Source: Burkholderiales bacterium
Lineage (GTDB): Bacteria > Pseudomonadota > Gammaproteobacteria > Burkholderiales > SG8-41
Assembly (NCBI GenBank): GCA_036262035.1
Contig: DATAJS010000027.1
Span: 1-64,000 of the forward strand
DNA: 64,000 nt
Direction: 5' to 3'
Shown here: positions 29,264-37,684 of the stretch, one piece after another
How positions within the stretch are numbered: the stretch's first letter is position 1
Layout: every line of letters starts with the position of its first letter
Notes under the pieces: generated by a model
What the model was told of the DNA's origin: nothing
Databases searched by the model: none
What the model saw: only the letters and a program-made list of their open reading frames with translations
Translations under genes and position numbers: made by a program

Positions 29264-29303
29264 GTTCGTCCTGAGCGTAGCGAAGCGAAGTCGAAGGACG
29301 AAC
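29264..29303. repeat. Palindromic element with GTTCGTCCT / AGGACGAAC arms
   Basis: Nine-bp perfect arms enclose GAGCGTAGCGAAGCGAAGTC-like sequence. This closely resembles a palindrome (GTTCGTCCTGAG...) that is widespread between genes in many proteobacteria. It could act as a terminator for the mre operon. Confidence 0.7.
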
Positions 29304-29343
29304 GAGCGGATGCGTGTTAACGCGTCCTGCGGTTGTGCCGTTA

Positions 29344-30576
29344 ATGGGAGTCGTGAGAACGAAGAATGCCCGTAATTTCGAGCTGACGGTCGGCGCGCGC
29401 TGCAGAATCGCAGTCGCCGCCGCCGTCGCTTCCGCCCTGCTGAGCGCCTGCGGCTCCACGCCTGTGCAACGCGAGCCCGGCGCCGAGCGCGCACACCCGA
29501 CTCGTCCGCCCGCCCGGATCTCCAAAGCGCCGTCCGGCCCGCGCACCACGCGCGGCGGCGGCTACTACCTCGACGACGGCCCCGGCGACAACCCGCCGGC
29601 CGACCTCGACAGCATTCCCGACGCCGTTCCCCAATTGGAGCCGTTGAGCCGGGGCACGATGAAGCCGTACGTCGTCCTCGGCCAGACGTTCACGCCGATG
29701 ACCGAGCTCCAGCCTTATAAAGCGCGCGGGGTGGCGACGTGGTACGGCCGCCGCTATCACGGCCAGAAGACGTCGAACGGCGAGACGTACGACATGTACC
29801 AGATGACCGCCGCGCACCCGATCCTGCCGATCCCGAGCTACGCGCGCGTCACCAACGTCGCGAACGGCAAGTCGGTGGTGGTGCGCATCAACGACCGCGG
29901 ACCTTTCCTCGAGAACCGGCTGATCGATCTTTCTTACACGGCGGCTTACCGCATCGGCGTGCTCGCCGGCGGCAGCGCGGTCGTCGAGGTCGAATCGATA
30001 CTGCCCGACGCGAGCGGGCCGAGCGCGACGATGATCGCGGCGGCGCCCGCAGCGCGGCCGCGCTACGCCGCGGCGCGCGTGGCGCCGACGCCACAGGCGC
30101 TCGCACCTGTCGCCACTGCATCGACACCGCCCGTGCCGATCGCGGCCCCCGTGGCGACGGCTTCCGAGCTCGCCGAGCGCTCCGACCCGATCGTCGCGAT
30201 CGCCGCGGCGGCGCGCGACCCGCTGCCGCCGCCGAAGCCGCTCGCGGAGGTGCCGGTGGAAAGCGCGCCGGCCATCGTAGCGACCGCTCCAGCCCGCATC
30301 GAACCGCCGATCGCCGCGCCCAGGCCCGCGCCGGTCGCGGAAGCGCCGGGCGTCTATCTACAGTTGGGCGCGTTCGGCTCGAAGGAAAACGCCGAGAGCT
30401 TCCTCGCGACCGCCAAGGCACGCGCCGAGTGGGTCTCGCAGATGGCCCACGTCTATCCCCGCGACGGCATGTACCGCGTGCACGTCGGTCCCTACGCGTC
30501 GCAATCCGAAGCGCGGCTCGCGGCGGAGCGCATCGCGTTCGCGCTCGGAACCCGGCCGGTGGTGGTGACCCGCTAG
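29344..30576 (+). CDS. rlpA: Septal ring lytic transglycosylase / lipoprotein RlpA
   Basis: The product has about 410 residues. The lipobox LLSAC sits near residue 36, followed by a Pro-rich linker. The double-psi beta-barrel domain has the RlpA signature KARGVATWYGRRYHGQKTSNGE and VRINDRGPFLENRLIDLSYTA. A long Ala/Pro linker follows, and then a C-terminal SPOR domain (YLQLGAFGSKENAESFLATA ... VHVGPYASQSEARLAAERI) that binds denuded glycan at the septum. The linker is longer than in E. coli. The start at ATG 29344 is tentative, as no ribosome site is evident. It belongs with the elongasome genes but is separated from rodA by repeats. Confidence 0.9.
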   Translation: MGVVRTKNARNFELTVGARCRIAVAAAVASALLSACGSTPVQREPGAERAHPTRPPARISKAPSGPRTTRGGGYYLDDGPGDNPPADLDSIPDAVPQLEPLSRGTMKPYVVLGQTFTPMTELQPYKARGVATWYGRRYHGQKTSNGETYDMYQMTAAHPILPIPSYARVTNVANGKSVVVRINDRGPFLENRLIDLSYTAAYRIGVLAGGSAVVEVESILPDASGPSATMIAAAPAARPRYAAARVAPTPQALAPVATASTPPVPIAAPVATASELAERSDPIVAIAAAARDPLPPPKPLAEVPVESAPAIVATAPARIEPPIAAPRPAPVAEAPGVYLQLGAFGSKENAESFLATAKARAEWVSQMAHVYPRDGMYRVHVGPYASQSEARLAAERIAFALGTRPVVVTR

Positions 30577-30622
30577 CGCGAAAGGCGCGGTGCGTTCGCA
30601 CGCACCCTACGTAAAAAGCGTT

Positions 30623-30736
30623 TTGACCGCCAAGGACGCAAAGGACGCCAAGGAAAGCTAAACATCGCGCGCGCCTGACGACGCGACGTGGGTTAACCTT
30701 TGCGTCCTTTGCGTCCTTTGCGTCCTTGGCGGTTAA
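30623..30736. repeat. Inverted tandem repeat, unit AAGGACGCA, rlpA-hslU convergent gap
   Basis: The left arm (30623-30653) reads CCGCCAAGGACGCAAAGGAC and onward. The right arm (30696-30736) is the reverse complement with three TTTGCGTCC units ending TTGGCGGTTAA. It sits between two convergent genes, where it could terminate both. Confidence 0.85.
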
Positions 30737-30748
30737 TTGCTTTTGCTT

Positions 30749-32071
30749 TTAGAGGACATAGCGAGCGAGATCCTCGCTCTGCGACAGATCTTTCAATCGC
30801 GCGTCGACGTAAGCCGCGTCGACCACGATCGTCTCGCCCGAGCGCTTGGGCGCGTCGAAGGACACTTCCTCCAGCAGCCGCTCCATCACCGTGTAGAGCC
30901 GTCGCGCGCCGATGTTCTCGGTTTTCTCGTTCACCGAGAACGCGATCTCCGCCAGGCGCCGGATCGCATCGGGCCTGAAGTCCAGCTTCACGTTCTCGGT
31001 CGCGAGCAGCGCTTCGTACTGGCGGACGAGACACGCGTCGGTGTTGGTGAGGATCTGCTCGAAGTCGGCCACCGACAGGCTCGACAGCTCCACGCGGATC
31101 GGAAAGCGTCCCTGGAGCTCGGGGATGAGGTCCGACGGCTTCGACAGGTGGAACGCCCCGCTCGCGATGAACAGGATGTGATCGGTCTTGATCATCCCGT
31201 GCTTGGTCGACACGGTCGTGCCTTCCACCAGCGGCAGCAGATCGCGTTGCACGCCCTGCCGTGAGACATCGGCCCCGTGCGTCTCCTGGCGCGCGGCGAT
31301 CTTGTCGATCTCGTCCAGGAACACGATGCCGTTCTGCTCGACGTTCTTCAGCGCGTTGACCTTGAGATCTTCGTCGTTGACCAGCTTGGCGGCTTCCTCC
31401 TCGGTCAGGAGCTTCATCGCCTCCTTGATCTTGAGCTTGCGCGCGCGCTTCCGGCCCTGGCCGAGGTTCGCGAACATACCCTGGATCTGCGAGGTGAGGT
31501 CTTCCATTCCAGGCGGCGCGAAGATCTCCATCTGCGGCGACACCGCCGACACTTCGATCTCGATCTCCTTGTCGTCGAGCTCGCCTTCGCGCAGCTTTTT
31601 CCTGAATTTCTGGCGCGTCGACGTATCGGTCTCGCTCGGGATCGTCGTCCCGGAGAAGTCGCGCGCCGGCGGCAGCAGCGCGTCGAGGATGCGATCCTCC
31701 GCCGCGTCCTCGGCCTGGTGCCGCACTTTCTTCGTGGCGGCCTCGCGCGCGTCCTTGATCGCGGTCTCCACGAGGTCGCGGACGATCGTGTCGACGTCGC
31801 GGCCGACGTAGCCGACTTCGGTGAACTTGGTCGCTTCCACTTTCACGAAAGGCGCGTCGGCGAGCCGCGCGAGCCTGCGCGCGATCTCGGTCTTGCCGAC
31901 ACCGGTCGGCCCGATCATCAGGATGTTCTTCGGCGTGATCTCCTGCCGCAGCGGATCGGCGATCTGCTGCCGGCGCCAGCGGTTGCGCAGCGCAACCGCG
32001 ACCGCGCGCTTGGCGTCGGCCTGGCCGATGATGTGCTTGTCGAGCTCGTGGACGATTTCTTGCGGAGTCAT
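30749..32071 (-). CDS. hslU: ATP-dependent protease ATPase subunit HslU
   Basis: This is a 440-residue AAA+ unfoldase of the HslVU protease. Marks are [17 protein letters not shown], Walker [16 protein letters not shown], the pore motif GYVGRDVD, Walker [11 protein letters not shown] and the C-terminal tail DLARYVL that docks into HslV. It starts at ATG 32069-32071, overlapping the hslV stop as ATGA. The pair degrades misfolded and regulatory proteins. Confidence 0.96.
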   Translation of the reverse strand: MTPQEIVHELDKHIIGQADAKRAVAVALRNRWRRQQIADPLRQEITPKNILMIGPTGVGKTEIARRLARLADAPFVKVEATKFTEVGYVGRDVDTIVRDLVETAIKDAREAATKKVRHQAEDAAEDRILDALLPPARDFSGTTIPSETDTSTRQKFRKKLREGELDDKEIEIEVSAVSPQMEIFAPPGMEDLTSQIQGMFANLGQGRKRARKLKIKEAMKLLTEEEAAKLVNDEDLKVNALKNVEQNGIVFLDEIDKIAARQETHGADVSRQGVQRDLLPLVEGTTVSTKHGMIKTDHILFIASGAFHLSKPSDLIPELQGRFPIRVELSSLSVADFEQILTNTDACLVRQYEALLATENVKLDFRPDAIRRLAEIAFSVNEKTENIGARRLYTVMERLLEEVSFDAPKRSGETIVVDAAYVDARLKDLSQSEDLARYVL

Positions 32072-32610
32072 TCGAGTGTTTCGATGGTGTGCTGCTGGTT
32101 CGTATAGATGCACAGGTCGCCGGCGATCGTGAGCGCGCGCTTGACGATGTCGGCGGGCGCCAGATCGGTGTTGTCGAGCAGCGCGCGCGCCGCGGCCTGC
32201 GCGTACGAGCCGCCGCTGCCGATCGCGATCAGGCCGAGCTCGGGCTCGAGGACGTCGCCGTTGCCGGTGATGATGAGCGACGTCTCACGGTCCGCGACCG
32301 CCAGCATCGCTTCGAGGCGGCGCAGGATACGATCGGTGCGCCAGTCCTTGGCAAGCTCGACCGCGGAGCGCGTGAGGTTGCCCTGATGCTTTTCGAGCTT
32401 CGCTTCGAAGCGCTCGAACAGCGTGAACGCGTCGGCGGTGCCGCCGGCGAAGCCGGCGAGGAGGCGGTCCTGATACAGCCGCCGCACCTTGCGCGCGCTC
32501 GCCTTGACGACGACGTTGCCGAGGGTGACCTGGCCGTCGCCGCCGAGCGCGACCTTATTGCCGCGGCGGACGGAAAGTATGGTGGTGCCGTGAAACGTGG
32601 TGTCGCTCAT
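32068..32610 (-). CDS. hslV: ATP-dependent protease peptidase subunit HslV
   Basis: The product has 180 residues. This is a proteasome-type threonine peptidase; after processing, the Thr in [12 protein letters not shown] becomes the N-terminal nucleophile. [10 protein letters not shown] and [17 protein letters not shown] are family segments. It is first gene of hslV-hslU. Upstream lies a 321-nt gap full of repeats; no heat-shock promoter was recognised there. Confidence 0.96.
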   Translation of the reverse strand: MSDTTFHGTTILSVRRGNKVALGGDGQVTLGNVVVKASARKVRRLYQDRLLAGFAGGTADAFTLFERFEAKLEKHQGNLTRSAVELAKDWRTDRILRRLEAMLAVADRETSLIITGNGDVLEPELGLIAIGSGGSYAQAAARALLDNTDLAPADIVKRALTIAGDLCIYTNQQHTIETLE

Positions 32611-32709
32611 CGGGATGGATTCGGAACGGGAGGGGTGCCGCGCACGGCACCCGAGGAAGATGGGGCCGGGCGCCGTGATTTCAAGATTATAGGCAAAAGA
32701 TCAAAAGCA

Positions 32710-32919
32710 GGAACACGGAGGTCACGGAGGGGCACGGAGGACACGGAGGTTTTCGAACGCCATTCCCGCCGCGCAGGCGGGAATCCATTGCGAAAGGATT
32801 CAACGTCAAAATGGGTCCCGGATCGCGTCCGCTTCCGCGGCCCCGTCCGGGACGACACGATTGTGTCGCACCTGTTTTTCCTCCGTGCCCTCCGTGTTCC
32901 TCCGTGCCCTCCGTGTTAA
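32710..32919. repeat. Inverted tandem repeat (unit ACACGGAGG) enclosing another repeat
   Basis: The left arm (32710-32750) carries four (T/A)CACGGAGG-type units. The right arm (32880-32919) carries four CCTCCGTG units. Between them stands a composite palindromic element (32762-32855) of a different family. The whole gap 32611-32931 upstream of hslV holds no gene. Confidence 0.85.
32762..32855. repeat. Composite palindromic element, second copy
   Basis: ATTCCC-N11-GGGAAT, then CATTGCGAAAGGATTCAACG and GTCAAAATGG, then a GC hairpin (GTCCCGGATC... / ...GTCCGGGAC). The order and sequence parallel 20046-20143, showing a dispersed element of about 95 bp. Confidence 0.75.
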
Positions 32920-32931
32920 AGCTTTGCGCGT

Positions 32932-33687
32932 TTAAGCCCTACGCGGGCTCAGGGCAAAAACCGGGATCGCGACCGCCACCATCGTGCAGACGATCGCCGG
33001 CCCTGTCGGGAGGTCTGTATAGGCGGACACCACCAGCCCGAGGAAATACCCCGCCGCGCTGACGGCGAAACCGGCCGCGAGCCGGTACCGGACGAGCCTG
33101 CGCGTCGCGAGCGCCGGCACGATCAGCGTCGTGAACACGAGATAGAGCCCGACGAGCTGAACCGAGATCGTCACCGCGATCGCGAACATGAGATAGAACC
33201 CGACGCGCCCGTGCGAGCCGCGCCGCAGGAACATCCACGCGAGCAGCGCCGCATACACCGCCGCGACGATCGGCAGGCGCGCCGGGCTCACCCACAGGAT
33301 CTGCCCCACGAGCAACTCTTTCAGATGCTCGCCGCCGTGCGGGTTGGCGGAGAGCAGGAGCAGCGCAGCCGACGCCGCGAGCACGAACGTGACGCCGATC
33401 GTCGCTTCCTGCACGTCGGGCCAGCGCTTGTCGGTCCACGTGAGGAGCGCCGCGCCGGCGAGCGCCGCCGCGAGCGCGCACGCCTGTACCGCCCAGCCCT
33501 GCGGCTCCAGGCCGAGCCAGTCCGCGAACACCACGCCGAAACCCGCGATCTGCGCGATCGCGAGATCGATGAAGACGATGCCGCGGTTCAATACCTGCGC
33601 CCCGAGCGGCACGTGCGTCGCGGTGATGAGCAGCCCCGCGACGCACGCGGGCCAGAGGATCGTCCAGTCGAGCGTGTGCGGGCTCAT
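32932..33687 (-). CDS. Metal ABC transporter permease (ZnuB/MntB family)
   Basis: The product has 251 residues and about eight membrane helices. Family segments are LLITATHVPLGAQVLNRGIV, FIDLAIAQIAGFGVVFA, and LVGLYLVFTTLIVPALATRR. It should form the channel for a periplasmic metal-binding protein, probably zinc. The ATG at 33685-33687 overlaps the stop of the binding-protein gene (ATGA). Unusually, no ATPase (ZnuC) gene lies in this operon. Confidence 0.85.
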   Translation of the reverse strand: MSPHTLDWTILWPACVAGLLITATHVPLGAQVLNRGIVFIDLAIAQIAGFGVVFADWLGLEPQGWAVQACALAAALAGAALLTWTDKRWPDVQEATIGVTFVLAASAALLLLSANPHGGEHLKELLVGQILWVSPARLPIVAAVYAALLAWMFLRRGSHGRVGFYLMFAIAVTISVQLVGLYLVFTTLIVPALATRRLVRYRLAAGFAVSAAGYFLGLVVSAYTDLPTGPAIVCTMVAVAIPVFALSPRRA

Positions 33688-34586
33688 TTGGCGAGCACGA
33701 GCAGGCGCGCCACGGTGTCGTCGAAGAGACCGAAGAGGTCTTTCGCCTTGTCGGTGCCGCCGACCGTGAAAGGCAGCAGCACGATCGGGATCTTCGCGCG
33801 CTCCGACAGCCACTCCGCGGGACGCGGATCGTTGTAGGCCGAGCGCATCACCGCTTTCGCGGGTTGTTTCGCGAGTGTCGCGACGAGCTCGGTCAGGTGC
33901 GCGGTCGAAGGCGGTATGCCGGGCTTGGGCTCGAGCGCGCCGCCTTCGCGCATGCCGAGCCAGTTGAGCAGGTACGTGAGATCGCGGTGATACACGACGA
34001 CGCTCGTGCCTTTCAGCGGCGCGGCTTCCTTCTCCCAGCGCGCCATCGCCTGCTGCCAGCGAGCCTGGAAATCCTTGAGGCGCGACTGGTACTGCGCCGC
34101 GTCACCTTTGTCGAGCTCGCTCATGCGATCGGCGAGCGCCACGGCAATTTTTGCGATGTTGCGCGGGTCGAGCTGCACGTGCGGATTGCCGTACGGATGG
34201 ACGTCGCCCATCGAGCGGTCGACGCGCGACGGCACCTCGAGCATCGTCACCTGGCGCGAAGCCTCGAAGTAACCGGGCCGGCCGGCCTGGATCTTCGGAT
34301 TGCCCGCCTGCGACTGCACGAGCGGCAGCCAGCCGATCTCGAGCTCCGCGCCGGTGCAGACCAGGAGGTCGGCGCTGCGCGCGCGGGCGATCAGCGAAGG
34401 CCGCGCTTCGATGCGGTGGGGGTCCTGCAGCGCGGTGGTCGCGACGTAGATGCTGCCCTTGTCGCCGGCGATCTCTTTGGCGAGCGCGCCCCATTCGGGC
34501 TCGCAGGCGAAGATGTTGAGCGCCGCGAGCGCGGGCGTGGCGAAGAGCAAGGCGGCCGCGGCGGCTATGAAGTGAAAGGATTTCAT
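33684..34586 (-). CDS. Metal ABC transporter substrate-binding protein (ZnuA-like)
   Basis: The product has 300 residues with a signal peptide (SFHFIAAAAALLFATPALA). Metal-site motifs are LQDPHRIEARPSL (first His), VHPYGNPHVQLDP (second His) and VVVYHRDLTYLLNW (third His), typical of cluster-9 zinc/manganese binding proteins. It lacks the His-rich loop of enteric ZnuA. It delivers metal to the permease encoded next. The ORF start ATG 34584-34586 gives a clean signal peptide. Confidence 0.87.
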   Translation of the reverse strand: MKSFHFIAAAAALLFATPALAALNIFACEPEWGALAKEIAGDKGSIYVATTALQDPHRIEARPSLIARARSADLLVCTGAELEIGWLPLVQSQAGNPKIQAGRPGYFEASRQVTMLEVPSRVDRSMGDVHPYGNPHVQLDPRNIAKIAVALADRMSELDKGDAAQYQSRLKDFQARWQQAMARWEKEAAPLKGTSVVVYHRDLTYLLNWLGMREGGALEPKPGIPPSTAHLTELVATLAKQPAKAVMRSAYNDPRPAEWLSERAKIPIVLLPFTVGGTDKAKDLFGLFDDTVARLLVLAK

Positions 34587-34594
34587 GATCGTCT

Positions 34595-36001
34595 CTAGAA
34601 GCGGTGTGCCCCGTGGGGTCCGAGGCTGTGGATGTACTGGAGGAAAATCTGGTTGTCGGTCCCGCCGACGGCTGACTTGTCGGCGGAGTACTGCAACCGC
34701 ACCCGGCTGAACTCGCTGGGATTGAATTCGACCATCGCGGTCTGCCGCGTCGGGTCGTGCATGGCGAGCGCGGGAAAGTCCGCGAGCGTCAACGCCCCGC
34801 TGTTCACCAGGCCGATGTCGACGGTTCCCCGGCGCAGCGCGTCGTAGCGATAGCCCACCCGCCAGCGCGGCATGAACTGGTACACGCCCTGCGCGTACCA
34901 GCCCGACTGCGAGGTGCGCAGGAAATCGGTCATCGCGGGGCCGCCGGTGTTGAACGAAAAATCGCCGTGGTCGCGCGAGCGGAAGTACTCGCCCTGGAGC
35001 TTGAAGTTGCGCACCGTCGAATTGCCGTTCGGCGCCCACTTCAACACCCCGTCGACCACCCACACGCGCGAGCGTCCGGAAAAGCTGTTCGTCACCGTCG
35101 CGCCCGTCGAATCCAGATCGTCGTAGGTGCGGTTGCGCGAGCCGGTGCGCAGGTACGAGCCGCCCGCGCGCCACGCCCAGCTCTCACCGATGTCGCCGCC
35201 CAGGTGCGCGAAGAGCGCGGTCGAGCCGACGCCGTTCTTGCTGCGGTCGTTGCCGGGGAACGCCGCGCCGTTGCCGAGCTCCGCGCCGAACTCGAGGAAC
35301 AGCGCGGTCGGCGCGAGCCATTTCAACTGCACGCCGTCCTGCTGGTAGCGCCCGCCGAGAAACGCCTTGTAGGCCAGCGGCGCGTCCTGGAAGTCCCACG
35401 CGTGCTGGTGGATCTCGTTCTGGTAGCCGATCCCCGACAGGAAGCGGCCGCCTTTCAGCGTGAATCCCGCCGGCAGCGAGGTGGTCTGGAAATACGCTTC
35501 CTCGACTTCGAGCTGGTTGTCGGGCGTGAACGAAGCGACGAGCCCGCCGCGGAAATAGGGATCGATGTTGGCGGTGACGATGAGCTCGCTCTCGCCCAGG
35601 CCGAAGCTGCGCGGCGGCGGGCCGACTTCGCCGCCCGAAGGCACGAAGCCGCTGATGACGAAGTTGGCCGGGTCCTGCGAGGTGCGCGCGTACGTGCCCT
35701 GCAGGATGAGCGAGATCGAAGGGTTGAACGCGTTGACTGCGTCGCGTATCGGCGAAGCCGGCGCGGGCGGCGGCGCGCTCGCCTGCGGCGGTGGCGGCGC
35801 GGCCGCCTCGGGCTTCGCTGCCGCGCGCGCTTCGGCGTCCGATAATCGCTTTTCGAGCGCCTGCAGGCGCTCTTCGTAATTCTTCTTGAGGTCTTTCATC
35901 TCCTCGCGCACGCGCGCGAGGTCGCTTTCCTGCGGGAAAGCGGGTGTCGCAAAGGCGAGCGTGAGAACGCTCGCCGATGCGATGAAACGGAATCCGGGCA
36001 T
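34595..36001 (-). CDS. Outer-membrane porin-like protein with N-terminal coiled coil
   Basis: The product has 468 residues. A signal peptide (FIASASVLTLAFATPAF) is followed by a coiled coil (ARVREEMKDLKKNYEERLQA), an Ala/Pro hinge and a beta-barrel with alternating aromatic/polar strands (LKLQGEYFRS, WYAQGVYQFMPRWRVGYRYD) ending in HRF. The layout resembles trimeric phosphate/anion-selective or carbohydrate porins with periplasmic coiled coils. Its place 8 nt upstream of the metal-binding protein gene suggests an outer-membrane route for the same metal. Confidence 0.72.
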   Translation of the reverse strand: MPGFRFIASASVLTLAFATPAFPQESDLARVREEMKDLKKNYEERLQALEKRLSDAEARAAAKPEAAAPPPPQASAPPPAPASPIRDAVNAFNPSISLILQGTYARTSQDPANFVISGFVPSGGEVGPPPRSFGLGESELIVTANIDPYFRGGLVASFTPDNQLEVEEAYFQTTSLPAGFTLKGGRFLSGIGYQNEIHQHAWDFQDAPLAYKAFLGGRYQQDGVQLKWLAPTALFLEFGAELGNGAAFPGNDRSKNGVGSTALFAHLGGDIGESWAWRAGGSYLRTGSRNRTYDDLDSTGATVTNSFSGRSRVWVVDGVLKWAPNGNSTVRNFKLQGEYFRSRDHGDFSFNTGGPAMTDFLRTSQSGWYAQGVYQFMPRWRVGYRYDALRRGTVDIGLVNSGALTLADFPALAMHDPTRQTAMVEFNPSEFSRVRLQYSADKSAVGGTDNQIFLQYIHSLGPHGAHRF

Positions 36002-36059
36002 GTCGCCTCTCCGTGTACATGAGGAAAAGCCGCGGCGAAAAGCGCCGCGGTCCACGTGT

Positions 36060-36416
36060 TCAGGAAAGGGCCGGAGGACCTCGCGAGCGCGCGGGGAGCG
36101 CGTGAGCCGATACCGGAAGCGAAAGCTCGCTGTGGAACGCGTGAGCTTGCGCGTCGGCGAGCACGAACGTGAAGCCGCTGACCGCGCCGCCTCCGATCAC
36201 CTGCCCGAGCGCGGCGTCGAGCGCGCAGAGCTTGGAGGCGTGCGGCAGCGACTTGCTATGGCCCGCCGCGCGATCGGTGACGTGCTGTGCCGCATGCGGG
36301 TTCGCCGCGTGCCACACCGAATGCCATAGGCCGACCTGCTGCGCGAAGAGCAGCAGCGCGCACAGCACGCCGAGCAGCGCTCGTGCGGTTGCGGTCGGCG
36401 GACGGCGGCGGATCAT
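36060..36416 (-). CDS. DUF2946-like small membrane/periplasmic protein, His-rich
   Basis: The product has 118 residues. One hydrophobic segment (ARALLGVLCALLLFAQQVG) is followed by a histidine-rich stretch (LWHSVWHAANPHAAQHVTD) and KLCALDAALGQ, the pattern of DUF2946 proteins often found in metal-uptake loci. The histidines suggest metal binding. It is first gene of the minus-strand metal operon, divergent from the TIR cassette. Confidence 0.65.
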   Translation of the reverse strand: MIRRRPPTATARALLGVLCALLLFAQQVGLWHSVWHAANPHAAQHVTDRAAGHSKSLPHASKLCALDAALGQVIGGGAVSGFTFVLADAQAHAFHSELSLPVSAHALPARSRGPPALS

Positions 36417-36441
36417 GACGGCGGAACCATAGCACAACCGC

Positions 36442-36484
36442 CCAACCGGAGGGGTTGGCAAAAGACGGGCGAGGCGACTATTCT
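36442..36484 (+). promoter_or_regulatory. Promoter and candidate operator of the TIR/ABC cassette
   Basis: TTGGCA (36455-36460; 5/6 match to -35), an 18-nt spacer and TATTCT (36479-36484) form a credible sigma-70 promoter about 50 nt before the TIR gene. A perfect inverted repeat, CCAACC-GGAGG-GGTTGG (36442-36458), overlaps the -35 box and could bind a dimeric repressor. Confidence 0.45.
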
Positions 36485-36533
36485 CGACTGGGCGCAGGCT
36501 CCGGACGCGGTGCTGATCAGAAGAAGAGCGAAG

Positions 36534-37391
36534 ATGGACGAGCTCGACGCAAGGATCGAATCGCTGATACGCGCGAACCGCCTGCGCGATGCAGGCCAGG
36601 CGCTGGCGAAGGCCATTCCTGTCGAGCGCGGCGACCTGCGCGACGAGGCCATCGCGTGGATCGGCCGCCTCGCCCAGACCGATACGCAGCGCCGCCTCGA
36701 AGAGCTCTCCGCCGACGATTACCTGAAGGCGCGCGCGAAGCTCGCGCGGCAACTGCTCGAGCTGCGGAGGGCGCTCAACGAGCCCGCCGTGCCCGCGCCG
36801 GCGCCCGGCATCGCGGCCGATCGCATCACGAGCGTCTTCATCTCCTACAGCACGCGCGACACCGCGGTCGCGATCGAGCTGAGCGAAGCGCTGCGCCGGC
36901 ACGGCGTCGACGTGCGCATCGACCGTGAAGCGGTGCGGCCGGGCGCGGACTTGCGCGACTTCATCCGCGAGTCCGTCCGCAGCACCGCGGCAACCGTTTG
37001 CATCGTGTCGGAAGCGAGCCTGCTGTCGGGCTGGGTCGCTCAGGAAACCGTCCTCGCGCTGGCGGCGCTCGAGCTCGCTGCGCCCCGCCCGTTCATCGCG
37101 TGTTATCTGGACGACTCGTTTCTCGACCCCGGCTTTCGTCTGAAGGCGACGCTGCAGATCGACGCCCGGCTGGGCGAGATCGAAACGCTGTTCCCGCAGT
37201 ACGCGGCGAACCGCCTCGACACGAACGACCTCAACGCCGAGAAGTCGCGCCTGTTCGAGCTTCGCAACCAGCTCGGCGCGATCCTCGAGCGATTGCGCGC
37301 ATGCCTGTGCCTCGACCTGCGGCCCGCCGCGCGCGCTGCAAGCGTGGAGCGCCTCGTTCGATCGCTTTCCGGCCCGGCGGCGCACGCATGA
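36534..37391 (+). CDS. TIR-domain protein with EAD-like N-terminal helical domain
   Basis: The product has 285 residues. Residues 1-83 are all-helical (RIESLIRANRLRDAGQAL; KLARQLLELRRALN) and resemble the effector-associated domain (EAD11-like) described for NTP-dependent conflict systems. A Pro/Ala linker follows. Residues ~97-260 are a TIR domain: TSVFISYSTRDTAVAIELSE, then IDREAVRPGADLRDFI, and SLLSGWVAQETV, where Glu171 is the candidate NAD+-cleaving residue. It is likely a toxic NADase effector held off until triggered. The start at ATG 36534 has an AAGAAGAG ribosome site. It overlaps the next gene as ATGA and heads a four-gene operon. Confidence 0.85.
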   Translation: MDELDARIESLIRANRLRDAGQALAKAIPVERGDLRDEAIAWIGRLAQTDTQRRLEELSADDYLKARAKLARQLLELRRALNEPAVPAPAPGIAADRITSVFISYSTRDTAVAIELSEALRRHGVDVRIDREAVRPGADLRDFIRESVRSTAATVCIVSEASLLSGWVAQETVLALAALELAAPRPFIACYLDDSFLDPGFRLKATLQIDARLGEIETLFPQYAANRLDTNDLNAEKSRLFELRNQLGAILERLRACLCLDLRPAARAASVERLVRSLSGPAAHA

Positions 37392-37684
37392 ATCAGTCGC
37401 ACGACTTCGTCGAGCGTTCGCTCGAAGTGAGAAATCTCATCGCCACGAGCGATCTGGCCGCGGCGATCCGCAAGGCGATGGACCTCGTCAAGGATTTCTC
37501 CGGCCGCGAGGACCTCGACGAAGTGACGGTCTACAGCATGACGCTGCGCGAGATCGAAGGCGCGCACCGCAGGGAAGAGCTCAAGTTCGACGAAGTGGTC
37601 GACCGCAAGAAGAAGCTCGCGCGGCAGGTGCTCGGCCTGCTCGGCGCGATCGAATCTCAATTGCTCGAGCCCGCCGCCGCATGA
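37388..37684 (+). CDS. Stand-alone EAD-like helical protein
   Basis: The product has 98 residues, wholly helical, no signal peptide. It aligns with the N-terminal domain of the preceding TIR protein: EVRNLIATSDLAAAIRKAMD, then REELKFDEVVDRKKKLARQV matching the neighbour's EELSADDYLKARAKLARQL. It therefore looks like the adaptor half of a homotypic pair: a free EAD that could cap, nucleate or bridge the TIR effector. Start and stop both overlap their neighbours (ATGA at 37388 and 37681), so stoichiometric translation is likely. The EAD assignment is by eye. Confidence 0.7.
   Translation: MNQSHDFVERSLEVRNLIATSDLAAAIRKAMDLVKDFSGREDLDEVTVYSMTLREIEGAHRREELKFDEVVDRKKKLARQVLGLLGAIESQLLEPAAA

Noticed and set aside
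36417-36533. A Zur box between DUF2946 and the TIR gene
   Set aside because: No AT-rich Zur-like palindrome (GTTATA-type) is present; the only inverted repeat is GC-rich and overlaps the TIR promoter.
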